From Clostridiales bacterium (GTDB lineage Bacteria > Bacillota > Clostridia > Caldicoprobacterales > DTU083): a DNA stretch of 5,220 nucleotides. Of the stretch, positions 1 through 5,048 are shown piece by piece. Under the pieces are notes generated by a model. It saw only the letters and a program-made list of their open reading frames with translations, did no database searches and was not told the origin of the DNA. Both the position numbers and the translations under genes were made by a program. The stretch is from the NCBI GenBank assembly GCA_012512335.1, contig JAAZEK010000395.1:1-5220 (forward strand), given 5' to 3'. The first letter of the stretch is position 1; each line of letters opens with the position of its first letter.

Positions 1-883
1 GCATAACAGGTTTCGGTGCCATACAGGCTAGAATATCAGCATGATCAAAGCCATCAGCTACCATACATGGCCAAATTTGTTCCAAATCCTGTGGACCTCT
101 AGAATATAAAATAGCTTCTCTGTCTGTAATAAAAGTTCCAGGTGCAGCTGCTGCTATTTTTTCAGGTGCAGCCATCATAAGCATGGATGTTTGCGTTCCA
201 CCGCCACTGGAACCAGTCACTCCAATATTATTTTCGTCTACATCCTCGCGACTTGCTAAATAATCTAATGCACAAATACCGTCGTGAACAAAATACCGGG
301 TAATTGTTAATCCAGTAAGCAAGCACTGAACTCCTGCATACTCATGCTCATTTGTACTTGGTCCTACAGCAGGGTCTTTTTGATTTTCTTCTATATAGCT
401 TATCCTTTCACCTTGTCCAATTGGGTCTAAGCCCATAACAACAAAGCCAGCTTTAGCTATGCATCTTTGTACTTTTTGATAAGCCTCATATAATCTACCA
501 AGAGCAGAATGACCACAGACCATTAACACTGCAGGTAGGATTCCTTCGGAATTTTCTGGTTTGTATACGTTGGCAGTTGCATAAAAACCTGGAAGCGTTT
601 CTAAGATTACACTTTCGCAGATTAAGCCTTCTATAACTTGAGTTTTAGTGATTGTAGCTTTCAAGTCGCTTTTCTTGGGCAAGCCACCTATAGCCCGTAA
701 AAAAGAGTTTTTTACGGAAGCCTGATGCTCTGCCAGTTCTTCTTCAGTTTTAATCTTGCTCCTAACAAAATCTCCTTTAGCAAGGTTTTTCTTTGTAAGA
801 TTATCTATATAGCTTTCTAGCTGATTTTTGTTATAAGAAACAATATTATTTATACCTAACTTATTTAGATCACTAATATTCAT
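1..883 (-). CDS. alpha/beta-hydrolase, acetyl-xylan-esterase-like (C-terminus off window)
   Basis: This is the N-terminal 294 codons of a serine hydrolase that continues past the left edge. The start is the ATG at 881-883, with AGGGGG (893-898) nine bases upstream. Residues 1-100 form a charged, mostly helical N-terminal segment. The core then shows a strand and turn with GHSALG (124-129), the motif GLDPIGQGER (151-160) and the nucleophile elbow GSSGG (224-228), making Ser226 the likely nucleophile. The visible end, MAPKPVM, resembles the strand that precedes the catalytic Asp in this family, so the Asp and His should lie just outside the window. The DPIGQGER and GxSGG combination is typical of bacterial AXE1-like or dienelactone-hydrolase-like esterases, which usually deacetylate sugars; the real substrate is unknown. 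No signal peptide is visible, so it is probably cytoplasmic. It lies 303 bp downstream of the M20 gene on the same strand with no strong terminator between, so co-transcription is possible. Confidence 0.87.
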   Translation of the reverse strand, partial: MNISDLNKLGINNIVSYNKNQLESYIDNLTKKNLAKGDFVRSKIKTEEELAEHQASVKNSFLRAIGGLPKKSDLKATITKTQVIEGLICESVILETLPGFYATANVYKPENSEGILPAVLMVCGHSALGRLYEAYQKVQRCIAKAGFVVMGLDPIGQGERISYIEENQKDPAVGPSTNEHEYAGVQCLLTGLTITRYFVHDGICALDYLASREDVDENNIGVTGSSGGGTQTSMLMMAAPEKIAAAAPGTFITDREAILYSRGPQDLEQIWPCMVADGFDHADILACMAPKPVM

Positions 884-901
884 TTTACTTTTCCCCCTTA
901 T

Positions 902-997
902 ATCTTCTCTACGTCTTCTTCCAATAGCTTATCTATTCACTTGTCTGCCATCTTCCCTACCGTCTTGTCTAGTATCTTACCTAGTATTTTATCCAGT
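902..997. repeat. degenerate 12-bp tandem repeat, about 8 units
   Basis: Eight successive 12-base units can be laid out without gaps from 902. Clear examples on the plus strand are GTCTTGTCTAGT (962), ATCTTACCTAGT (974) and ATTTTATCCAGT (986), with weaker units at 902, 914, 926, 938 and 950. The shared pattern is roughly NNCTTNYCTANY. On the minus strand the units code for a K-containing tetrapeptide such as LGKI or LDKT. The array ends just upstream of the esterase ribosome-binding site. Related 12-bp units occur in the first 40 codons of the neighbouring peptidase gene (2368-2427). Confidence 0.7.
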
Positions 998-1065
998 ACC
1001 CAACTTGCTCTGGTAGCGTTAATGCCTGTGCTGGGGCGGGTTCCTTTTCCCAATAGTTCATTCAC
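937..1065 (-). CDS. possible 42-residue small protein ending in tetrapeptide repeats
   Basis: A short frame opens with GTG at 1063-1065 and stops at TGA 937-939. No convincing Shine-Dalgarno sequence precedes it, and its frame has a TAG nine bases upstream of the GTG. The first half (to about residue 22) contains GTRPSTGINATRASW and is unrecognised. The second half is a tetrapeptide series with lysine every fourth residue (LDKI, LGKI, LDKT, VGKM, ADK). The same frame continues after the TGA as IDKLLEEDVEKI and reaches TAA at 898-900, directly at the esterase ribosome-binding site. This could be a degraded gene tail, a small leader peptide or a by-product of the underlying 12-bp repeat. I see no family match, so existence as a real gene is doubtful. 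Confidence 0.2.
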   Translation of the reverse strand: MNELLGKGTRPSTGINATRASWVLDKILGKILDKTVGKMADK

Positions 1066-2110
1066 TACTGTCTAAATTAATGGTTGATGCCCGCCCACTG
1101 CTATCTTATTTCTTATTGTTTATGTACAGTATAATCTGGCAGTTAATCTATTACTCATTATGGTATAAACTACCCATCCTGCTGTTTTACTTGATACCTA
1201 CGTATCTAGAAACAAAATTCATTAAATGCTTCATACCAGTTTTAACAGATTCAGTAATAAGATATTCATCGAGGGTATGAACTCCTTTTCCTAGACCAAC
1301 TCCGAATGAAATAGATGGTATGCCTAGGCTGATGGGATAATTGGCATCTGTGCTACTAGAATTAAAATTCATAGCCATCCCTAATTCCTGTCTTGTTTCA
1401 GTTATTGACTTAATTAAGCTACTATCATGAGAAGTTTTCCCACAAGGTCTTTCGCCTAGGGTTTTTATCGAAATTCTAACTTGATCCGATTTATGTTTTT
1501 CAATAATATTTATGAACTCTTTGTATAACTGTTCAAGGGATGTTTCATCAATAGAGCGTAAATCTACAGCAATTTCCACATCCTGTGCAATGGTATTAAT
1601 AGAAGTACCACCTTTTATGATTCCAACATTATAAGTGGTTTTTGGGCTCTCTGGAACCTTTATCTTGTAAATGTCATCAATAATTTTGGAAGCATGTAGT
1701 ATAGCACTTTGTTTACCAAAATCTCCCCAGCTATGACCGCCTTCAGTTTGGATAGTAACAGCATATCGTCTTGAACCAACAGCAGTATCGACTATTGATT
1801 CATATCCCAAATCCAAAGCGATTACACCTTCTATTTTATCTTTCCATTGGTCTACAGCATGTCTAATGCCCTTTAAATTTCCTAAACCTTCTTCCCCTAT
1901 GTCGAAAACAAAGAGTATGGGTTTTCCTATTTCTAAATTTAGGTCATTTAATATTTTTATTAGGTACATCTGACCTGCAACATTAATGGAGTTATCCAAA
2001 ATAGATGGAGCATATATTTTTCCATCCTTAACAACAGGATTAATCTCCCACACATCCTGAAACACAGTATCTATGTGAGAGCAAAAATAACAAGATCTTT
2101 TTCAACCATT

Positions 2111-2185
2111 GATGAAGCTTCCTTATATGAAGTTTCCTTGGATGAAGTTCCGTTGAATAAAGTTCCATTGAATGAAGTCTCCTTA
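2111..2185 (-). repeat. in-frame 15-bp tandem repeat, 5 units, inside the peptidase gene
   Basis: Five 15-base units follow one another without gaps. On the plus strand they begin at 2111, 2126, 2141, 2156 and 2171; for example TATGAAGTTTCCTTG (2126) and GATGAAGTTCCGTTG (2141). They code for five pentapeptides at residues 99-123: FKETS, FNGTL, FNGTS, SKETS and YKEAS. The insertion sits between the strand GNVIYLY and the strand leading to HxD, a loop that is short in typical M20 enzymes. Because the unit is a multiple of three, copy-number change would keep the frame. Confidence 0.85.
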
Positions 2186-2367
2186 AAATTGTTATATAAA
2201 TAAATTACATTGCCCACTTCATCAATATATGGGTCATCACAGCCAAATTCTTTTAATTTCCCTAATATGTAATTAGCCTTCTCCCCTTCATTACCTGTCA
2301 TGGAAGGGATTTTGCTGATGTCCATAGCTAGTGTACAGATATCTTCAAAATTGTTGTTTATATATTT

Positions 2368-2427
2368 ACTTACTTCATCTAATACATTTTCTGTTACGTT
2401 ATCTGCTACTTTACCCGATACCTTAGC
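2368..2427 (-). repeat. 12-bp repeat units in the peptidase 5' coding end
   Basis: Five 12-base units at 2368, 2380, 2392, 2404 and 2416 code for residues 19-38 as tetrapeptides AKVS, GKVA, DNVT, ENVL and DEVS. On the plus strand TGTTACGTTATC (2392) and TGCTACTTTACC (2404) are close to TAGTATTTTATC (982) and TAGTATCTTACC (970) in the spacer upstream of the esterase. The repeat forms an N-terminal extension before the normal M20 start region, which begins near YINNNFEDIC (residue 40). Confidence 0.6.
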
Positions 2428-2529
2428 TGATTGGCTTTTATCAGAAGGATCTATGCTTGAATTATTTTTGAGTGTTTTCATTATATCCCCTGCTTCTTTA
2501 AAATATTAGTGGTAGTGGTTGGTAATGAA

Positions 2530-2562
2530 ATAAGAGACAGAACAAGCTTCAATGTCTCTTAT
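2530..2562. promoter_or_regulatory. 10-bp stem-loop in the peptidase leader
   Basis: ATAAGAGACA (2530-2539) and TGTCTCTTAT (2553-2562) form a perfect 10-bp stem with a 13-base loop. It lies directly downstream of the predicted minus-strand promoter, so it would sit at or very near the 5' end of the peptidase mRNA. Such 5' stem-loops can protect mRNA from decay (known principle; inferred here). It is followed on the minus strand by TTTC only, so a terminator or attenuator role is less likely but not excluded. Confidence 0.5.
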
Positions 2563-2591
2563 ATTCTATATCTTTCTGTATTCATTTACAA
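2563..2591 (-). promoter_or_regulatory. predicted sigma-A-type promoter of the peptidase gene
   Basis: On the minus strand TTGTAA (complement of 2586-2591) and TAGAAT (complement of 2563-2568) are separated by exactly 17 bases. Both are near the TTGACA/TATAAT consensus. Transcription would start around 2555-2558 and give a leader of about 75 bases before the peptidase start codon. Confidence 0.45.
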
Positions 2592-2664
2592 GTATATTAG
2601 ACTAATTTCAGTTTAGATAAGTACCTATAGTTACTGTTCGCATACAGAATAGCGAATAAATAAT

Positions 2665-2727
2665 ATGTTAGGAGTCTTTAAGGAAGAGGTTAACAACCTT
2701 AGCGAATATCTACAGAAAATGCGTTAA
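2665..2727 (+). CDS. doubtful 20-residue small ORF upstream of a terminator
   Basis: ATG at 2665-2667 opens a frame MLGVFKEEVNNLSEYLQKMR that ends at TAA 2725-2727, two bases before a terminator-like stem on the same strand. The sequence reads like an amphipathic helix. An in-frame TAG lies at 2650-2652, so it is not the tail of a longer frame. No Shine-Dalgarno sequence precedes the ATG; an AGGAG lies inside the frame (2670-2674). It may be a tiny peptide, a gene remnant or part of a small RNA. Placement before a terminator is the only real support. Confidence 0.2.
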   Translation: MLGVFKEEVNNLSEYLQKMR

Positions 2728-2728
2728 G

Positions 2729-2775
2729 CACCTTCCACTGTCTGAACATATTGAGTTTGGAAGGTGTAGATTTTT
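2729..2775 (+). terminator. rho-independent terminator-like hairpin, plus strand
   Basis: CACCTTCCA (2729-2737) pairs perfectly with TGGAAGGTG (2758-2766). A 20-base loop lies between, and TAGATTTTT follows at 2767-2775. The T-tract on the plus strand only suggests it ends a plus-strand transcript, although no confident plus-strand gene lies upstream in the window. Confidence 0.5.
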
Positions 2776-2831
2776 AGCTGAGATGAGCTTTAGCTTGTTT
2801 AAAGCTTTGTTATTACTAAATAATACTTAAG

Positions 2832-2864
2832 TATGATAAATGCAAATTATTTTGCATTATCATA
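2832..2864. other. AT-rich hairpin next to a 12-bp palindrome
   Basis: TATGATAAATGCAAA (2832-2846) pairs with TTTGCATTATCATA (2851-2864) over 14 bp with one bulged A and a four-base loop TTAT. It overlaps the perfect palindrome ATACTTAAGTAT (2823-2834). The rest of 2776-2948 is AT-rich with no frame or motif I can name. Role unknown: it could be an operator, a transcript end or an element boundary. Confidence 0.4.
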
Positions 2865-2948
2865 TCAATTATGCATATAATATTTACATTTATTATATCT
2901 GAGGCATGAATTGATTTTATCATGACTAGTTTAAGAATTTAAGGAAAA

Positions 2949-3189
2949 ATGAGCAAAATATCAACTAATGCATGGATTTTCTTCGATTTAAGCTGTTTTT
3001 AGGCCAAAAATGAGCAGAATTTCAATTAATGCATGGAAATCCTGCCAAAAACAGTGCACTACTTGAAATAATGCACATATAATGCTTAAAAACCTCATAA
3101 ATATGATTAAAACCGTGCACTACTTGAAATTCTGCTCATAAATCGCCACATTACTCAAGTTTCCATGGATTACTTGAAAAATTGCACAT
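2949..3189. repeat. cluster of five ~27-bp motifs in an inverted arrangement (possible deleted transposon ends)
   Basis: Five related 27-bp motifs lie at 2949-2975 and 3010-3036 (minus orientation) and at 3052-3078, 3113-3139 and 3163-3189 (plus orientation). Read in the same sense, they share CCATGCA at the start, TACTTGAAAT in the middle and a TGCTCAT or TGCACAT end. The first two are 61 bp apart and so are the third and fourth. Their 34-base spacers also partly match, so 2949-3036 and 3052-3139 form a long imperfect inverted repeat around a 15-base centre. A partial sixth copy may lie at 3145-3162. Three copies one way and two the other resembles the transposase-binding arrays of IS21-like or Tn7-like ends (family knowledge); that this is such an element with its genes deleted is inference. 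No CRISPR-like spacing is present. Confidence 0.6.
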
Positions 3190-3246
3190 TTTCTATTGTC
3201 CACAGTTCGGGGGTACACATCACAGACTTCTTCCATATGTTTTTTC

Positions 3247-3378
3247 CTACGTCAAGACTCCCACTACTATAAGTGGCGCGTTCACTCTTATTAATTCAGG
3301 TAGGGTAGAGTCTCCATCTGAATCCCGATGTTTTGCATAAGGCAAAACGAGTTCATTAATTCTGTGTGAACAGAAACC
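3247..3378 (-). pseudogene. relic 43-codon reading frame without a start codon
   Basis: A frame on the minus strand is open from just after TAA (3379-3381) to TAG (3247-3249). It contains LVLPYAKHRDSDGDSTL and then PELIRVNAPLIVVGVLT. It has no ATG, GTG near its beginning or ribosome-binding site, so if it was ever protein it is a C-terminal fragment. The stretch is visibly richer in GC than the AT-rich flanks. An overlapping 21-codon ATG frame in another phase (3291-3356) has no better support. A 7-bp hairpin GTTTTGC/GCAAAAC (3330-3348) lies within it. I cannot name the parent gene; it may be the flank of a mobile element ending near the TGTCCACAG at 3197-3205. Confidence 0.25.
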
Positions 3379-3382
3379 TTAT

Positions 3383-3429
3383 AAATAACTAAGAGGCCAA
3401 AACTTATATGTTTGACCTCTTAGTTATTT
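3383..3429 (-). terminator. long terminator hairpin downstream of the ceramidase-like gene
   Basis: A perfect 14-bp stem (3383-3396 with 3416-3429) is extended by about four pairs after one mismatch and closes over a small AT loop. On the minus strand the stem is followed by ATAAGG after TTATTT, giving a weak U-rich exit; the plus strand exit is similar. It lies 155 bp past the ceramidase-like stop codon and is the first strong hairpin there, so it probably ends that transcript. It may act in both directions. Confidence 0.5.
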
Positions 3430-3500
3430 CACATAATCAGTTGGGTTGCTACGAACTATGAGTGGAAGGTTCTCGAGTTTCACAGAATCATCTGTTACCA

Positions 3501-3611
3501 AAGTTCAGTTAATCACTTCAAGTCTGGTATACGTTCAGCGAATCACTTCAAGTCTGCTGGAAGTTCAATCAAAGTTCAGTAAATTACTTCAAGTCTGCTA
3601 AAAGTTTAGTC
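3501..3611. repeat. 30-bp tandem repeat spanning the ceramidase-like stop codon
   Basis: Full units lie at 3501-3530, 3531-3560 and 3572-3601, with 11-base and 10-base partial units at 3561-3571 and 3602-3611. All full units share the core ACTTCAAGTCTG and begin with A(A/C)GTTCAG. The third unit contains the 3' end of the ceramidase-like gene, including its last codons LADLK and TAA stop. The other units therefore look like downstream duplications of the gene end. On the minus strand they carry AAGTGA where the gene has AAGTAA. Confidence 0.85.
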
Positions 3612-4906
3612 AAGCCTTCGATGATGGCTTCAGCTACACCTGGTTTGAAGCTTGAGCTGACAACTTCATATCCACCTTCATCATATGCGGACTGCATGGG
3701 AAAATAACCTTCATATCCATTTGCACAACAGGAAACAAGGGTCATTTCAAATGAAGATTTGTCTTTAACTCCTCTACCAACATCTGTAAAGGGTTCTCCT
3801 GGTATTCCTGCTAAGCTTACATCCCCAAATCGGATTGCAGTTAAGGGCAAGGTAAAGGAATCTGGTCCATTCTCAAGTCTCTTAATTCTATATGCTTCTG
3901 GAACTGTAATCTTAATTCCTGTAGCTGGTATCTCACTATCTTTGCCTTCTTCATGTAAGGCGATTATTTTCTCAACATCAGGTATCTGTGATTTATCACC
4001 GCGATTAGAAGGAATGTCCACATCTTTTTGTCCGAAGCTTATAGGTACTGCCTTAACTGGTGTGGTTTTCATATATGTCTGCAAAACAGCACCAGCTATA
4101 GTTTTCCCCATATGTTCCGAATGCTTGTATCCCCTATTAACTTTTGACTGTTCAGGTGTCAAGCGTACATTATAATGATTTGTATCACCTTGAGCACCGT
4201 TTATGTATATACATTTCACATTATCTAGTGCTGCTTCAAGGGTGTCTCTAACAAATTTAGGATAGTCTGCTGAAAACTTTGAGCCACCAATTACATCAGG
4301 ATGTACCTGGAAGTTTACTAGCAATATTTCGTCAACATCATCACGGTGAATACGAACTAGCTGAACAGATTCATCCGGTGTACCAATTGCTTCCAGTATA
4401 TCGGGGTTACCAAAGCCTGGATTAGTTTTCACACTGCCATCCTTCATACGGAAACGACGTACAAAAGAAATCCCCGGAGCTGTACTGCGACCGATACTGA
4501 CAGTTGCAGGTTTTAAATCTGCAATTGCTATCATAGCTGCATCACACAGCTTCCTTTGCAGGTAGTTACTGTAAGCCGAATCCTCTTCATATAGCTTGGT
4601 ATCCATTACAGGACCTGTATGGGTATGACTACATGAAATAAACACTGCTTCAAAGGGCATTGAGTTTTTCTCAGCAATTGCCTTCCTATAAGTAAGCATT
4701 TTACCTTTAGAGATTCCTATAACATCTAGGCTTATTACAACAGCAGTACTAGAGCCATCATGTACAGCAACAGCAGATGCATATAAGTTGTCTAAAACAC
4801 CCTCGGCCTTGCGCTGGTTGTAGTAACCTGACATATTAACACCAAGTGGAGGTGTAATATCCAAACGTGCAAAGCCAGCTTTAAAATCACTTATGTAATT
4901 TTCCAT
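3584..4906 (-). CDS. neutral/alkaline ceramidase N-terminal-domain family protein, short form
   Basis: This is a complete 440-residue protein. The start is ATG 4904-4906 with AAGGGG eight bases upstream. Family hallmarks are GFARLDITPPLGVNMSGY (11-28), SHTHTGP (93-99), NFQVHPD (198-204), INGAQGD (235-241), GIPGEPF (367-373) and NGYEGYFP (396-403). By comparison with bacterial neutral ceramidase, the zinc ligands are likely His96, His202, Glu371 and a Tyr at 398 or 401. Characterised relatives hydrolyse the amide bond of ceramide, but they are secreted and much longer, with a C-terminal Ig-like domain. This one has no signal peptide and stops after the catalytic domain, so it is probably a cytoplasmic amidohydrolase of unknown substrate. 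It stands as its own unit between two terminators. TATAGT on the minus strand about 35 bases upstream is a weak -10 candidate without a good -35. Its 3' end belongs to a 30-bp tandem repeat. Confidence 0.87.
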   Translation of the reverse strand: MENYISDFKAGFARLDITPPLGVNMSGYYNQRKAEGVLDNLYASAVAVHDGSSTAVVISLDVIGISKGKMLTYRKAIAEKNSMPFEAVFISCSHTHTGPVMDTKLYEEDSAYSNYLQRKLCDAAMIAIADLKPATVSIGRSTAPGISFVRRFRMKDGSVKTNPGFGNPDILEAIGTPDESVQLVRIHRDDVDEILLVNFQVHPDVIGGSKFSADYPKFVRDTLEAALDNVKCIYINGAQGDTNHYNVRLTPEQSKVNRGYKHSEHMGKTIAGAVLQTYMKTTPVKAVPISFGQKDVDIPSNRGDKSQIPDVEKIIALHEEGKDSEIPATGIKITVPEAYRIKRLENGPDSFTLPLTAIRFGDVSLAGIPGEPFTDVGRGVKDKSSFEMTLVSCCANGYEGYFPMQSAYDEGGYEVVSSSFKPGVAEAIIEGLTKLLADLK

Positions 4907-5007
4907 TTTAACATCCCCTTTTATAACTTTTTTACTACTATATTAATCCAAAGTGCCAATTATTGTTATATACTAAGAAGGTTAATAACACTGAAAAGGC
5001 TAGAGAA

Positions 5008-5027
5008 AGCCACTTATATAAGTGGCT
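5008..5027 (-). terminator. palindromic terminator of the upstream gene
   Basis: AGCCACTTATATAAGTGGCT is a perfect 20-bp palindrome that folds as an 8-bp stem with loop ATAT. On the minus strand it is followed by TTCTCT and later CTTTTC, a moderate U-rich exit. It begins 21 bases past the stop codon of the gene at 5049, which it probably terminates, separating that gene from the ceramidase-like gene. Confidence 0.65.
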
Positions 5028-5048
5028 CCCTTAGTAATTAAAATTCAG

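Larger units (their letters stand above)
884..1186. other. spacer between the peptidase and esterase genes
   Basis: This 303-bp gap holds the esterase ribosome-binding site (893-898), the 12-bp repeat array, the doubtful 42-codon frame and a GC-rich inverted pair: GGGCGGG at 1034-1040 and CCCGCCC at 1090-1096, separated by 49 bases. The GC-rich pair stands out from the AT-rich surroundings but the loop is too long for an ordinary terminator, and no U-tract follows. I recognise no riboswitch consensus. The stretch 1100-1186 shows nothing beyond a weak GGTA/TACC hairpin (1162-1174). Confidence 0.5.
1187..2481 (-). pseudogene. M20-family zinc metallopeptidase/deacylase, frameshifted at the HxD motif
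   Basis: Two frames together make one M20 protein of about 431 residues. The 5' part (2071-2481) starts at ATG 2479-2481 with AGGGG six bases upstream and ends at TAG 2071-2073 after VIFALT. The 3' part (1187-2065 and a few codons before) is one base out of phase. Adding one T to the T5 run (2083-2087 on the plus strand) restores VIFCSHIDTVF, the family's metal-binding HxD strand. Numbering the repaired protein, the metal and catalytic residues are all visible: His136 and Asp138, Asp163 (LDNS), Glu197/Glu198 (GEEG), Asp224 (ALDLG) and His402 (GVHTLDE). The dimerisation domain carries GGHSWGDFG and the end carries SSSTDANYP. M20 enzymes remove amino acids or acyl groups from peptides and amides using two zinc ions; the substrate here is unknown. 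Residues 14-38 and 99-124 are low-complexity repeats that the family does not need. The break could be a true null mutation, slippage-rescued expression or a sequence error in the homopolymer. Confidence 0.85.
2482..3583. other. 1.1-kb region without a convincing protein gene
   Basis: From the peptidase side this region holds the peptidase ribosome-binding site and promoter, a 5' leader hairpin, a small inverted pair TTCGC/GCGAA (2637-2656), the possible plus-strand short transcript with its terminator (2665-2775), AT-rich palindromes, the five-motif cluster, a GC-richer relic frame, the ceramidase-like terminator and the outer 30-bp repeats. I see no tRNA, rRNA or known riboswitch pattern. 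The mix suggests a site where mobile-element debris has accumulated between two transcription units. Confidence 0.55.

Noticed and set aside
1080..1280. 66-codon hydrophobic frame on the plus strand
   Set aside because: It has no ribosome-binding site, and its second half is antisense to the conserved C-terminus of the peptidase. The hydrophobicity is explained by T-rich sequence.
2071..2090. Programmed -1 ribosomal frameshift with a classic slippery heptamer
   Set aside because: The in-frame codons ATT TTT do not fit the X XXY YYZ pattern and I see no clear downstream stimulatory structure; simple homopolymer loss explains the split better.
2300..2509. 69-codon frame on the plus strand
   Set aside because: It is antisense to the peptidase 5' end and its promoter side, with no ribosome-binding site or recognisable features.
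2530..2541. Match of ATAAGAGACAG to the end sequence of a commonly used library transposon
   Set aside because: Only 11 bases match, the flanking bases do not continue the match, and the bases belong to a local perfect stem, so contamination is unlikely.
2949..3189. CRISPR array
   Set aside because: The motifs point in both directions, vary in sequence and are not separated by regular unique spacers; no cas gene is present.
3501..3611. Repeats as attachment sites of an integrated element
   Set aside because: The units are adjacent tandem copies with a partial unit and overlap a gene end, with no integrase or tRNA nearby; replication slippage is a simpler explanation.
3759..4175. 138-codon frame on the plus strand
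   Set aside because: It lies wholly antisense to the conserved ceramidase-like gene, has no family features, and is a shadow frame.
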